The notes: generated by a model from the letters alone, not told the origin. A stretch of DNA of 37,364 bases from Nitrososphaerales archaeon (GCA_030041295.1 JASHOD010000097.1:1-37364), one strand, 5' to 3'; shown: positions 13,012-21,958, counted from the stretch's first letter. A program made the numbers and translations.

Positions 13012-13917
13012 TCATCCTAAATTTTCATAAGCATCCATTTCATTTTTCTTCCATGGTTTCATGACCAGATCCCATCTCGTTACAACTTTGCCACTCGTTT
13101 CACACACTAGGCAAGAATCATACTCTTTTTCAATTTCATAAGCTCCCTGATTCACAGTTTTAGTGTCGTGGATTATTCTTGCTTGATTCGGCGTTATATC
13201 CCCAAGCGTTGCATCCGTCCAGAGCTCTGGAGAACTCCGCGCTACTCCCAGTCGTTCGGCAGAAAATAGGAAACGTATTATGTGCCGACCCGATATGTAG
13301 CTGTTTGTGTTTTCTGTAGCTAGTCGGTCTTTTTCAACAAACAATCTCCTTATTCTTTTGTCGAACATTGTTTGGATCGCCGGCAGCAGTTCAGTACTCG
13401 GAGGAAGTGAAACTTTATCGGAACCTATATCGGTTAATCTGGCGTTCGACCTAAGTACATTGTTCTTGTAGAGATCTACAATTTCGCTCAATGTAACAAG
13501 GCCCGGAATCTTTGATGAACCTTCTAGAGCAGCGTCTCCGAATCCAGTATTCTCATAGACTCCAAGTAGATCATTGAGAGAATCTTCAAAATTTACAGAA
13601 CCTATCCATACTGGAATATCTTTGCAATGAGTCCAAATTAGCTTTAGGTAGTCCTTTGGCGAAGTTTGAATGATCTTCTCCAACACTGAGTAGCCGGCAA
13701 GAGCGGCATACATCTTGATTTTGGTTTTCTCGTCCATTTTAGGCTTGAGTCCCTGGACTATGGGCAGAACGTGAACTTCCTCAAGTTGAAGCAAGTTTCC
13801 GCTAACGATTAGAGGACTGTCACCGCTAACTACCGGTCTGCCCATCCTAAACGAATTTGGCAGGATTTCAGATAACTTTCTCGATTCCTTCATGGACTCG
13901 AACTTTTTGAACTTCAA
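13012..13917 (-). CDS. CBS-pair domain protein
   Basis: A 301-aa protein whose C-terminal half fits tandem CBS domains. The first is at about 165-232 (VSLPPSTELLPAIQTMFDKR, then IRRLFVEKDRL and SGRHIIRFLF). The second is at about 245-293 (ARIIHDTKTVNQGAYEIEKE, then SCLVCETSGKVVTRWDLVM). An additional CBS-like half may lie at 20-100 (VSGDSPLIVSGNLLQLEEVH). CBS pairs bind adenosine nucleotides and regulate enzymes or transporters; here the protein appears to stand alone. It starts with ATG at 13917. It is convergent with the V4R gene. Confidence 0.65.
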   Translation of the reverse strand: MKFKKFESMKESRKLSEILPNSFRMGRPVVSGDSPLIVSGNLLQLEEVHVLPIVQGLKPKMDEKTKIKMYAALAGYSVLEKIIQTSPKDYLKLIWTHCKDIPVWIGSVNFEDSLNDLLGVYENTGFGDAALEGSSKIPGLVTLSEIVDLYKNNVLRSNARLTDIGSDKVSLPPSTELLPAIQTMFDKRIRRLFVEKDRLATENTNSYISGRHIIRFLFSAERLGVARSSPELWTDATLGDITPNQARIIHDTKTVNQGAYEIEKEYDSCLVCETSGKVVTRWDLVMKPWKKNEMDAYENLG

Positions 13918-14534
13918 GCTATCAGTTTAAAGAATATTTAAGCACTTTATCTTGAGAAGTAATGGTAGAATAGCAGATTACCATATCTCTTTCGAATTAA
14001 TTATATCCAAAAGACATTGATATTGCTCGCGAACATTTTTGATGTTTGTAAACTGGTAATCCTAATTGTCTACCCAGATTTACGGAACAAACTCCTTACT
14101 TATACGGTAAGGCAGAGTGTGAAACATGCGGAAGCTATTGCGGAGTATTATCTTCCGAATACTATTTCCGGGCTTGAAAAGAATCGAACTCGAGGAATTC
14201 TAACTCTCTTACTGACTTGACGTATGTGTGTCGTATCAGAGTGCCGACGTCTATTTGTATGCCAATAACACAATGGCATCGCAAGCAAACGTCATTTGTA
14301 CTTCAAACACAAACACCGCGATTAATTACACTCTGTAATCGACCTAACGAATGTAGGCTCTAAACGAAATGTGATATTCTGTAGGTTTGTTTGTTGTAGA
14401 AATCTATTGTTTCCTAATAGAAAATTTCTGTGTTGAATGAGCTTTAGCTTTGCCCTTTGAACAAAGCAAGGCGATGATCTGATTCTCATAAAAACTAAAA
14501 TGCATCACCTTGCCGATAGAACCAGTGACACGTC
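13918..14534. other. Gene-poor spacer before the SRPBCC gene
   Basis: Of the 617 bases, the only frame of note (14017-14220, 67 codons from TTG) has no recognisable domain and may be chance. Several short pairings exist, such as ATGCCA/TGGCAT near 14258-14278 and GCTTTG/CAAAGC near 14450. The one best placed to matter is GCAAGGCGATG/CATCACCTTGC at 14466-14513 (listed separately). I see no RNA gene. Confidence 0.4.
14466..14513. promoter_or_regulatory. Imperfect inverted repeat upstream of the 14535 SRPBCC gene
   Basis: GCAAGGCGATG (14466-14476) and CATCACCTTGC (14503-14513) pair at 10 of 11 positions. The spacer holds an A-rich element (ATAAAAACTAAAA) that could be the TATA region. The second arm ends 21 bases before the ATG at 14535. 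Confidence 0.35.
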
Positions 14535-14948
14535 ATGGTCTATATTCTCGACGAAGGAAGCGTGTTTGACGCACCATTGGACTTGATATGGAAGTACCTG
14601 CAGTCACAGGAACATCGTCACGAGAGCATAAAGGTCCTCAACAGGGAGGTCGTAGGGAACTCCGTAATTTTGACCAGTGAGCGAACCGTCATGGGAAAGA
14701 CTGCGACAGTGAAAGTGAAAAACACTCTTTATCCGCCGTTCGGGATGGTTCAGGAGCACCTCGAGGGTCCTATGCAGGGATCTAAGGCATTTGTGTACTA
14801 CATCCCAAAGGGAGACGAGACAGGGATCACGATCGTCGGGGAATATGTCATGAGCGGAGTGAGCGAGCAGCAAATTCGCGAAGCTGTAAATTGGCAAGCT
14901 CAAAGGTCCTTTGATGAAGACAACGCCAATTTGAGGGCGATGAAGTGA
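14535..14948 (+). CDS. SRPBCC (START/Bet v1-like) protein, 137 aa
   Basis: A second SRPBCC-superfamily protein. The start DEGSVFDAPLDLIWKYLQ closely parallels the opening of the 9308-9838 protein (FDAPLDLIWKYL against LDAPLDVVWDFI). It is followed by antiparallel strands and a final helix (about 107-137, SEQQIREAVNWQAQRSFDED). It probably binds a hydrophobic ligand, which is unknown. The two copies may be paralogues that diverged within this accessory region. ATG at 14535 follows CACGTC without a ribosome-binding site, in line with a leaderless or short-leader transcript. Confidence 0.7.
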   Translation: MVYILDEGSVFDAPLDLIWKYLQSQEHRHESIKVLNREVVGNSVILTSERTVMGKTATVKVKNTLYPPFGMVQEHLEGPMQGSKAFVYYIPKGDETGITIVGEYVMSGVSEQQIREAVNWQAQRSFDEDNANLRAMK

Positions 14949-14999
14949 CCGATCATCGCATCGCAAACTATTCAATATTGTTGCTAGAGACGACGACGC

Positions 15000-15308
15000 C
15001 TAACTGAAGTAAAGCGGGTCAGAGTATTTTAGAGACTTCAGTCTGCGCTTTGAGATTTCTTGGTTAACGGGCATCAGGTGCCGACGCGAATCCTTCTTCT
15101 CGCATTCCTCTGAACAATATCTGGTTTTGTTGTCCGGATTTGGAATTTTCTTTCCACAATAGTCGCATATGTCGAAATTAGGTACCTTACCTGACATGGG
15201 GCAATTAATTTTAGTTTTCTTGTCCTTGTGAGGCAGAAATAAACCCCTAGAAGAAACCATAATCTGCCTATTGCAAGCGGAACACAATCTGTATCCTTCG
15301 TTCATCAT
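15000..15308 (-). CDS. Zinc-ribbon protein, 102 aa
   Basis: A small protein with two zinc-binding modules. CSACNRQ (about 9-15), with a further cysteine at 36, may form the first. CDYCGKKIP and RYCSEECEKK (about 48-71) form a second, four-cysteine ribbon of the kind seen at the C-terminus of several archaeal small proteins. The rest is lysine/arginine-rich, suggesting nucleic-acid or protein binding. It starts with ATG at 15308 (a second ATG follows at once). No partner gene is adjacent. Confidence 0.6.
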   Translation of the reverse strand: MMNEGYRLCSACNRQIMVSSRGLFLPHKDKKTKINCPMSGKVPNFDICDYCGKKIPNPDNKTRYCSEECEKKDSRRHLMPVNQEISKRRLKSLKYSDPLYFS

Positions 15309-15575
15309 TTGAGGAATATCATCACTTCAAATTCTAAATGCGATACTCAGTTTCTGAGAATATATCCATTTACTTGTCTTAAAGTTAGTTGGCGCACAGG
15401 TCACTTCATGATTATTTTAGGATATTGTACTTCTTACTTTTGCTATTGTTGATCCTCAATAAGATTTTGCTAAAATGGCAACTTTGCTGTATAATCTGCT
15501 TTTTCGGCGATAGCTCATAGTATTCTGGTAAGCTTCGGAAAGAAAAGATAAACGTACGCTCGTAGGTAATTTACT

Positions 15576-15752
15576 TCATACGTCAAGGAAACCCAACCAA
15601 ACATCTCCCCGACGAGGAATTTCTGCCCTCCTCAAATTCTCCTTATCAGAGTCGGATTTACGAAAGAGTGGGTTTATGAACAACTTCCTAAGAGCAAAGC
15701 CGAAGCTTGAGAGCCATTCATTAAGGACTCGCCCGCCGATGTGATAGGCCAC
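15576..15752 (-). CDS. Possible small protein, 58 aa
   Basis: A leftward frame from GTG 15752 to TGA 15576 encodes a basic peptide with an ordered look (AYHIGGRVLNEWLSSFGFAL, then RKSDSDKENLRRAEIPRRG). It sits in a 625-base spacer (15309-15933) between the zinc-ribbon gene and argF where I see nothing else. No family is recognised. The TATA-like ATTATAAA lies only about 15 bases ahead, too close for a normal start, so a non-coding RNA or chance frame is equally possible. Confidence 0.3.
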   Translation of the reverse strand: MAYHIGGRVLNEWLSSFGFALRKLFINPLFRKSDSDKENLRRAEIPRRGDVWLGFLDV

Positions 15753-15933
15753 GAGTAGAGGGTTTATAATTAGAAATTAACCTTGCACGACTGAGAGATG
15801 GTAAAAAATCCAAGCTCCTTACGTTTTCTGTCCTGCTCTAAAGAGATAGTTCGTAAGTAGTTCATTAACGACGCTCGCGCCGGTGAAATCACTCGCCTCA
15901 TTGTGAATATAAAAAGGAATGATGAATAATATT

Positions 15934-16938
15934 CTATTCTACATTTATCGCATAGTGCGACAGCAGAGTGTAGAGAATCGCTTTTTGCGCATGCAGCCTG
16001 TTTTCAGCTTCGCGCCATATGATTGAGTTAGGCCCGTCAATGATTTCCTTTGTGACCTCTTCTCCACGATGAGCCGGAAGGCAGTGCATAAAGACAGCGT
16101 TCGATTTTGCTTTGGAAAACAATGATTCATTTACTTGATACTTGGGCATGAAATCACGAAGCCTTTGCTCTTTCTCGGCCTCGTCGCCCATTGAGACGAA
16201 TGTGTCAGTCACAACGACATCCGCGGATTTCACCGCTTCATTAGGATCCTCAGTAACGAGGATAGAGGAACCAGTAATCTGCGCTTTTTGTTTCGCCAGA
16301 ACTAAAGCTTCAGGTAGCGGAGAATGGTTCTTCGGGCAGGCGACCGCCATGTTCATTCCGCTTAAAGACGCCCCGATGATGAAGGAGTTGCATACATTGT
16401 TACCATCGCCAATCCAAGCGGCCTTCAAACCTTTTAGATTTTTTTTCACTTCGCGAATTGCTTGAATGTCGGCAACGATCTGGCACGGGTGATACAAATC
16501 AGAGAGTGCGTTGATCACTGGAATGTCGACCGCTTGCGAAAACGCAATCAAAGTATTATGCGAGAAAACACGTGCGCAGATCGCGTGACAATATTGCGAG
16601 AGCGTCCTCGCCGTATCTTCTAAAGTCTCTCCGCGAGATAATTGCATATCTCTTGAGTTAAGGACGACAGCATGACCGCCGAGCTCGAATACGGCGACCT
16701 CGAAGGAAACTCGAGTCCTAGTGCTCGGTTTTTCGAATAACAGTGCAATTGACGTTCCTGGAATTTGGTGATCAAAATTGCGCGATTTCCGTTCTACTTT
16801 GAACTTATCCGCCAAATCGAGTAGAGCCTGAAACTCTACGGGCTGTAACTCGCCCAAGCTGAGAAAATCCTTGTGCTCTTTTCCCTTGCTGGATTGCATA
16901 TTCCGTCCCTTCTCTTTATCTAATTCTAGCTGAGTCAA
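15934..16938 (-). CDS. argF: Ornithine carbamoyltransferase
   Basis: Catalyses carbamoyl phosphate plus ornithine to citrulline, the step before ArgG. The carbamoyl-phosphate loop STRTR is at 72-76, the second-domain motif LYHPCQ at about 148-153, and the ornithine-loop motif HCLPAHRGEEV at about 288-298, all intact. At 334 aa it is slightly long because of a charged N-terminal extension; an internal ATG at codon 14 would give a more usual length. The first ATG (16938) is 11 bases after the stop of the ACT-domain gene, so the two form a leftward operon that diverges from argG. Confidence 0.93.
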   Translation of the reverse strand: MTQLELDKEKGRNMQSSKGKEHKDFLSLGELQPVEFQALLDLADKFKVERKSRNFDHQIPGTSIALLFEKPSTRTRVSFEVAVFELGGHAVVLNSRDMQLSRGETLEDTARTLSQYCHAICARVFSHNTLIAFSQAVDIPVINALSDLYHPCQIVADIQAIREVKKNLKGLKAAWIGDGNNVCNSFIIGASLSGMNMAVACPKNHSPLPEALVLAKQKAQITGSSILVTEDPNEAVKSADVVVTDTFVSMGDEAEKEQRLRDFMPKYQVNESLFSKAKSNAVFMHCLPAHRGEEVTKEIIDGPNSIIWREAENRLHAQKAILYTLLSHYAINVE

Positions 16939-16949
16939 GTTAAGATATC

Positions 16950-17654
16950 TTACTTCTCCTTTATTTTCTTGTTTCCTTTTTTCAGTTTCATTCTTGAAGC
17001 AGCAATCAGGTCAGTCAATGTCGAAAAAGCCCTCGCGACCTCATCCATCCTAATTACCAGAATTGTGTCGGTAAAACAGCTAACGGTGTCCTCTATATTG
17101 ATGTGGTTCTCTGCAATCTTCGCGTAGATTGCGAGCACCACACCGACCGTCCTCACGATTTCCTCCGGGCTGTGCACAATTACTGCTGCCAGATCGGACT
17201 GTTCGTCGAGAATATCTTCATCGTTGAATCGCTTCGAAATTGTTGAAAGGAGCTTCTGGTCAAACACCATCGTGATCGCGCTGTTACTTTCCGAAACCTG
17301 CAGAAATTCCTCTTGATAAGTAGCCATAAGATTTCTGGCCGAATCTAGTGATCGTCTTGTTTTTTCCACGCTGAGCTTTGCGACGTCCGTCCTGACGTTT
17401 ACCACACTTTCGGCTAAGACGTTCTCGATTCCTCGAGATTCTGTCATTTCAAACCTCGGCTTTACGCGCTTCACCGAAGTGATCAGCGATTCGAAATTCA
17501 CCTTTCGACCCAGATCCTTTTCGACTTTGGGCTTGATCATTCGTGCAATGGCACTATAATTCGCATATCTTCTGCTCAGGGCGTCTTGGAGCGAGAGATC
17601 GTCGTGGATTACCGAGCTGACGGTGCGAGAAATCGAAAGTTCGTCATCGACCAA
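16950..17654 (-). CDS. ACT-domain protein, candidate regulator of arginine genes
   Basis: A 234-aa protein. The first 60 residues look helical and may be a winged-helix DNA-binding part (SLQDALSRRYANYSAIARMI, about 21-40). The C-terminal part from about 157 fits an ACT-like ligand-binding fold (DLAAVIVHSPEEIVRTVGVV, then DTILVIRMDEVARAFSTLTD) of the kind that binds amino acids. It lies upstream of argF in the same operon and shares a promoter region with argG, so an amino-acid-responsive role in arginine synthesis is attractive but inferred. The start is TTG at 17654: an in-frame TGA lies two codons upstream and no ATG is near. Confidence 0.6.
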   Translation of the reverse strand: MVDDELSISRTVSSVIHDDLSLQDALSRRYANYSAIARMIKPKVEKDLGRKVNFESLITSVKRVKPRFEMTESRGIENVLAESVVNVRTDVAKLSVEKTRRSLDSARNLMATYQEEFLQVSESNSAITMVFDQKLLSTISKRFNDEDILDEQSDLAAVIVHSPEEIVRTVGVVLAIYAKIAENHINIEDTVSCFTDTILVIRMDEVARAFSTLTDLIAASRMKLKKGNKKIKEK

Positions 17655-17706
17655 TTTCGGTCATCACTGACTAATTACTACATTGATTGACCGAAAGTTA
17701 TATATT
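17655..17706. promoter_or_regulatory. Divergent argG / ACT-argF promoter with inverted repeat
   Basis: TTTCGGTCA (17655-17663) and TGACCGAAA (17688-17696) form a perfect 9-bp inverted repeat with a 24-base spacer. One arm abuts the TTG start of the ACT gene. The other ends one base before the argG TATA box TTATATATT (17698-17706), where the BRE should lie. A protein on both arms would block both promoters. Confidence 0.6.
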
Positions 17707-17742
17707 GGTTTTGCAGAGATAATGTGCCCGAATTATCAAAAA

Positions 17743-19020
17743 ATGTCTGGAAAAGTCGTTCTGGCATATTCCGGTGGATTAGACACTTCGGTCTCTATCA
17801 AATGGATAAAAGAAAAGTACAATCTTGACGTTGTGACCTGCACAATCGACGTCGGTCAAAAAGAAGACTTGAATGCAATAGCTCTCAGGTCCAAGAAGAT
17901 TGGTGCAATCAACCATTATACTATTGACGCAAAGTCTGAATTCGTAAGCGATTACATCTGGAAGAGTGTCAAAGCTAACAGTCTGTATGAAGGCTCTTAT
18001 CCACTGAGCACCGCTCTTGCTAGACCACTTTTAGCCGAGAAACTAGTCGAAGTCGCGGAGAAAGAAGGAGCAACAGCGGTCGCGCATGGGTCGACGGGAA
18101 AGGGAAACGATCAAGTCAGATTTGACGTGACGATCAAAGCACTCAACCCAAAACTCAAAGTCATTGCCCCGGTCAGAGAATGGAACTTGAATCGGGAGGA
18201 TGAAATCAAGTACGCCCAGAAAAATGGAATTCCCATTTCTGCTTCAAAGTCTATTTTTTCCACCGACCAAAATCTTTGGGGAAGGTCGATCGAAAGTGGC
18301 CCGCTCGAGGACCCCTATGTAGAACCTCCGGATGACGCATTTGAGTGGTGCGTGCCACTGCAAAATACTCCCGACAAACCAGAATATCTCGAAATCGAGT
18401 TTGAGAAAGGTATCCCAGTAGGAGTTAACGGTAAAAGGATTGAACCACTGAACTTGATAAATTATGTAAATGCGGAGGCAGGGCTGAACGGCTTTGGCGT
18501 TATAGACCATATGGAGGACCGTCTCGTCGGGATAAAATCGCGAGAGGTCTACGAATGCCCTGCCGCTCTCACTTTAATCGCCGCTCATAAAGACCTAGAG
18601 AAATTAGTCTTGACTAGGCATGAATTAGACTACAAATCGAAAGTCGAACAAGAATGGACTTGGCTCGTATATTCCGGCCTCTGGCAAGAGCCGCTACGAA
18701 ACGCACTGGACGCGTTTATAGACTCAACCCAAGACCGCGTCAATGGATCGGTCCGTGTAAAACTCTTCAGAGGAACCATGAAAGTGGTCGGACGAAAATC
18801 CGAAGACTCTCTTTATCAGCACAGCCTCTCGACATACGATAGGACTTCCACGTTCGATCAAGGTGCAGCCGTCGGATTCATACAGCTTTGGGGTCTACCT
18901 TCGATTGTAGCAAACGAAAAGAAAAACCGAAAGAGAAACGGTAACGGAAGGGGAAAGGTTGCTCCGCTAATAAAGATCGCAGCTTCCACTACTGTCCCTA
19001 AGAGAAATGGACGTAGCTAG
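17743..19020 (+). CDS. argG: Argininosuccinate synthase
   Basis: Joins citrulline and aspartate with ATP to form argininosuccinate. The ATP-binding PP-loop AYSGGLDTS is at 8-16, and the conserved AHGSTGKGNDQVRFD segment lies at about 116-130. The length is 425 aa with a lysine/arginine-rich tail of about 30 residues beyond the usual end. I chose ATG 17743. The open frame reaches back to 17683, but the TATA box at 17698-17706 places the transcript start near 17728, so upstream starts would not be transcribed. It heads the rightward cluster argG-argH-lysW-argX. Confidence 0.93.
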   Translation: MSGKVVLAYSGGLDTSVSIKWIKEKYNLDVVTCTIDVGQKEDLNAIALRSKKIGAINHYTIDAKSEFVSDYIWKSVKANSLYEGSYPLSTALARPLLAEKLVEVAEKEGATAVAHGSTGKGNDQVRFDVTIKALNPKLKVIAPVREWNLNREDEIKYAQKNGIPISASKSIFSTDQNLWGRSIESGPLEDPYVEPPDDAFEWCVPLQNTPDKPEYLEIEFEKGIPVGVNGKRIEPLNLINYVNAEAGLNGFGVIDHMEDRLVGIKSREVYECPAALTLIAAHKDLEKLVLTRHELDYKSKVEQEWTWLVYSGLWQEPLRNALDAFIDSTQDRVNGSVRVKLFRGTMKVVGRKSEDSLYQHSLSTYDRTSTFDQGAAVGFIQLWGLPSIVANEKKNRKRNGNGRGKVAPLIKIAASTTVPKRNGRS

Positions 19021-19101
19021 ATATCCATCAAGCGAAGCTTGTCTCACACACCGTCTGCAAGACCAATAGATGATCTGAAAACAATCTTGAGTGTTTCCCT
19101 C

Positions 19102-20625
19102 ATGCCCTCTTATCCGAAGCACGAAAGGACAGACTCGAATGATGAATCTGACGTGATTCATGTTGGAAGATTAGGCGAGTTCTCCACGGACGCTGCGCGA
19201 TATACTTCGTCGATAGATATTGATCCGCGAATCCTCGACTCGGTAGTAGAAATTAATCTTGCTCACGTGCTCATGCTCCAAAAGCGCGGGATAATTGAAA
19301 ATGAAACTGCAAACAAATTAGTTAGAGCACTGAATGAGGTTCCCGCAGATTTAAAGTTGAACGCCCACCTCGAAGATGTCCATATGAACGTGGAGGATTA
19401 CGTAATCCAAAACATAGGAAAGGATGTTGGGGGAACACTAAATCTCGGAAAGAGCCGAAATGATCAGGTGGCGACGGCGCTGAGAATGACTTTGCGGAAA
19501 AGCTTGCTTTCGATAATGAGAAAGTTGACTTTTCTTCAACAGGTCTTAGTTCAAGAAGCATCTCAAAATCATGCAACGTTGATGCCGGGATACACTCATC
19601 TTCAGAGAGCCCAACCCGTGACGCTGGGCCATTATCTTCTTTGTCACGAAGAAGTCCTCGAACGAGACATGGAGCGATTGCTCGAGTGCTACGCTAGGGT
19701 AAACAAATCTCCTATGGGAGCTGGGGCTTTGGCCGGAAGTGGACTACCTTTGGATAGAAAAATGGCGTCCGCTCTCCTTGGCTTCAACGGCCTAGTGGAA
19801 AATTCACTGGACGCGGTCTCTTCAAGAGACTTTGCAATAGAAAGCATCTATGTCTGCGCCCAGATTATGAGCGACTTGAGTAGCCTCGCAGAAGAGTTGA
19901 TCCTTTGGACGACGCGTGAATTTTCGTTCGCAGTTGTTTCTGACAGTTTCACCGCCACTTCGAGCATGATGCCCCAGAAGAAGAACGCAATAATTCCAGA
20001 GGTTGCAAGAGCTCGCTGCTCCCAAGTGCTGGGAGATTTGGTCGCATCCTTCGGGCTAGTCAAGGCGCTTCCGCTGAGCTATAATCTTGATCTTCAGGAA
20101 CTGACTCGCAACCTGTGGAGCGCGACGGACAAAACTGAAGAAACTTTGGACATTTTCGCGCAAATGATCCGCGAAATCAAATTTAACTCGAAACAGATGA
20201 TCGAAGCCGTTCGAAACGACGAGACACTTCTAGCTACTGAACTCGCTGACTACTTGGTAAGAAAATACGGACTATCATTTCGAGAAGCCCATCAACGTGT
20301 GGGCGCTCTCATAAAACACGCCGACGCCTCGGGATTTCTTCCGCGCGCTTTTTCGGAAGTTAAGGAAGAGGATCTTCGATCCGTTCTCGGAGTCGAAATT
20401 TCAAAAGCAGAACTTATGGGTATTCTAGATCCCAATTCGGTATTGTCGAGTCGAACGGCCATCGGCGCGCCAAATCCGAGACTTGTCAAGCAAAGTTGCA
20501 AGAATCAGTTAGAACGCCTTGAAAATCATAGGGTGAAAATTGATCTTCTTGAGGATAGCTTGACACGAGCCCGCAAAAATTTGAGAAGGTTCGCTGGACT
20601 ACGCAGTCGCCGGGGAGCTCATTAA
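19102..20625 (+). CDS. argH: Argininosuccinate lyase
   Basis: Splits argininosuccinate to arginine and fumarate. Fumarase/aspartase-superfamily signatures are present: LNLGKSRNDQVATALR, GYTHLQRAQPVTLGHYLL with the catalytic histidine, and TSSMMPQKKNAI with the catalytic serine. The last differs from the family's usual GSSxMPxKxNP in having N-A where N-P is expected. I set the start at ATG 19102 (507 aa). The frame is open to TTG 19039, which would make the protein longer than usual for the family. Its TAA (20623-20625) overlaps the ATG of a 35-codon frame leading to lysW. Confidence 0.9.
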   Translation: MPSYPKHERTDSNDESDVIHVGRLGEFSTDAARYTSSIDIDPRILDSVVEINLAHVLMLQKRGIIENETANKLVRALNEVPADLKLNAHLEDVHMNVEDYVIQNIGKDVGGTLNLGKSRNDQVATALRMTLRKSLLSIMRKLTFLQQVLVQEASQNHATLMPGYTHLQRAQPVTLGHYLLCHEEVLERDMERLLECYARVNKSPMGAGALAGSGLPLDRKMASALLGFNGLVENSLDAVSSRDFAIESIYVCAQIMSDLSSLAEELILWTTREFSFAVVSDSFTATSSMMPQKKNAIIPEVARARCSQVLGDLVASFGLVKALPLSYNLDLQELTRNLWSATDKTEETLDIFAQMIREIKFNSKQMIEAVRNDETLLATELADYLVRKYGLSFREAHQRVGALIKHADASGFLPRAFSEVKEEDLRSVLGVEISKAELMGILDPNSVLSSRTAIGAPNPRLVKQSCKNQLERLENHRVKIDLLEDSLTRARKNLRRFAGLRSRRGAH

Positions 20626-20732
20626 TGGTAATGTCGATGAACAAAAAGAATGAAGAAACGAATAGGAACTATCTCTCGAATGTCAAGGTCGAATGTCAAA
20701 CGGATAAATCAAAACAAGCGGGGGTGAACTAG
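20625..20732 (+). CDS. Possible 35-aa peptide between argH and lysW
   Basis: A 35-codon frame starts at an ATG overlapping the argH stop (TAATG) and ends at TAG 20730-20732, seven bases before lysW. The peptide is polar and basic (NKKNEETNRNYLSNVKVE). Within it TCGAATGTCAA occurs twice (20676-20686 and 20689-20699). It could be a real coupled peptide, a leader for lysW, or chance. Confidence 0.25.
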   Translation: MVMSMNKKNEETNRNYLSNVKVECQTDKSKQAGVN

Positions 20733-20739
20733 CAGAAAA

Positions 20740-20916
20740 ATGATGGAATCAAAATGCTTGGAATGCGATGCAAAAATGAAGATAAATGACGACGCAATCG
20801 TCGGGGAGATCATCTCGTGCCCAGATTGCGGAGCTGATTACGAGGTAGCCTCGCTTGGCAATGGAACCGTAACCATCAAGGTTGCGGAGAGCGTAAAGGA
20901 AGACTGGGGCGAGTAG
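20740..20916 (+). CDS. lysW: LysW/ArgW amino-group carrier protein
   Basis: A 58-aa carrier protein with a zinc ribbon formed by C6-x2-C9 and C27-x2-C30 (KCLECDAK and ISCPDCGA) and the diagnostic C-terminus EDWGE. The terminal glutamate's carboxylate is joined to glutamate or 2-aminoadipate so that ornithine or lysine is made on the carrier. The ATG at 20740 is followed directly by a second ATG. It lies eight bases before the ligase gene. The position among argG, argH and argX suggests service in ornithine/arginine synthesis, and one LysW commonly serves both pathways in archaea. Confidence 0.92.
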   Translation: MMESKCLECDAKMKINDDAIVGEIISCPDCGADYEVASLGNGTVTIKVAESVKEDWGE

Positions 20917-20924
20917 AGACAACT

Positions 20925-21848
20925 TTGCCTTTAACGAAAAAGTCGAACAGCGTGGGCATCCTGTTTGACAGAATTCGCTGGGAAGAAAAGGAGATCGCCC
21001 GTCGTCTAGAAGAAAGAGGCGCCAAAGTTCAGATGATCGATGCAAAGCTGCAGGTTCTGAGCCTAGACAAGCCTGAACCATCGATTCCTTCGATAGTTAT
21101 CGAGCGATGCGTGAGCTTTTATCGTGGGATGAATGCCGGATCAGTTCTCGAAGCACAAGGTACCAAGCTGATAAATTCTTCAAGAGTCCTTGACACATGC
21201 GGGAACAAGCTCGCAACGAGCCTTCTCCTATCGAGAAATGGAGTCCCTTCTCCGAAGACTGTAGTGGCCTTTTCAGCGGAATCTGCCATGCAAGCAATAG
21301 ACTCGATCGGGTACCCTTGCGTCATGAAACCAATTGTCGGAAGCTGGGGAAGACAGGTGATTCCGGTAAGGGATAGAGAAACAGCTGAGGCTTTGATTGA
21401 GCTAAGAGAACAGCAGGGAGACTCGATACAGATGATTTTTTACATCCAAGAAATGGTGAATCGGCCGCCCCGAGACATACGCTGCATTACTGTGGGGGAA
21501 GAAGTTGTCGCACATGTCTACAGATACTCTCCACCCGACACCTGGAAAACCAACGTCGCTCTGGGCGGACATACCGAGAATTGTCCCCTTTCCAAGGAAC
21601 TAGAGGATGTGGTCTTGAAAGCTTCGAAAATCATAGGTGGAGATGTACTTGGAGTGGATGTTATGGAGAACCAGACAATGGAGCAGCTTGTAGTTCATGA
21701 GGTAAACGGCACTGTCGAATTCAAAGGAGCACAGAGCGCGACGAACGAAAGCATCGCAGATAAAATTGCACAGTATGCGTTACATTGTTCTCGAGGGAAT
21801 AATGTTCCAACCGAAGATGCCGTAGGGAAAATAAGCTCAGTAATGTAG
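20925..21848 (+). CDS. argX: LysW-glutamate (or -aminoadipate) ligase, ArgX/LysX
   Basis: An ATP-grasp ligase of 307 aa, 1.5 gene positions from argH and eight bases after lysW. It attaches the substrate amino group to LysW's C-terminal glutamate. The ATP-grasp pattern is clear: GYPCVMKPIVGSWGRQV (about 129-145) for the nucleotide-binding lysine and loop, YIQEMVNRPPRDIRCITVG (about 175-193), and the metal-binding VVHEVNGTVEFKG (about 262-274). The arginine-gene context favours ArgX (glutamate-specific) over LysX, but I cannot confirm specificity. The start is TTG 20925; a GTG nine codons in (20952) is an alternative. Confidence 0.85.
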   Translation: MPLTKKSNSVGILFDRIRWEEKEIARRLEERGAKVQMIDAKLQVLSLDKPEPSIPSIVIERCVSFYRGMNAGSVLEAQGTKLINSSRVLDTCGNKLATSLLLSRNGVPSPKTVVAFSAESAMQAIDSIGYPCVMKPIVGSWGRQVIPVRDRETAEALIELREQQGDSIQMIFYIQEMVNRPPRDIRCITVGEEVVAHVYRYSPPDTWKTNVALGGHTENCPLSKELEDVVLKASKIIGGDVLGVDVMENQTMEQLVVHEVNGTVEFKGAQSATNESIADKIAQYALHCSRGNNVPTEDAVGKISSVM

Positions 21849-21958
21849 CAAGCTCACGTTTAGCAGAATCCAAATCGATCCCTTAATACAATTGTCGACA
21901 TCTCCATGATAAGAAGAGTGCTAAACTTTTCTAGGAAGCCCGGTGCCTACTAGTACCA

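Noticed and set aside
14017..14220. 67-codon frame from TTG 14017
   Set aside because: No recognisable domain, no start signal, and it lies in a spacer with no neighbours in an operon. Possibly chance.
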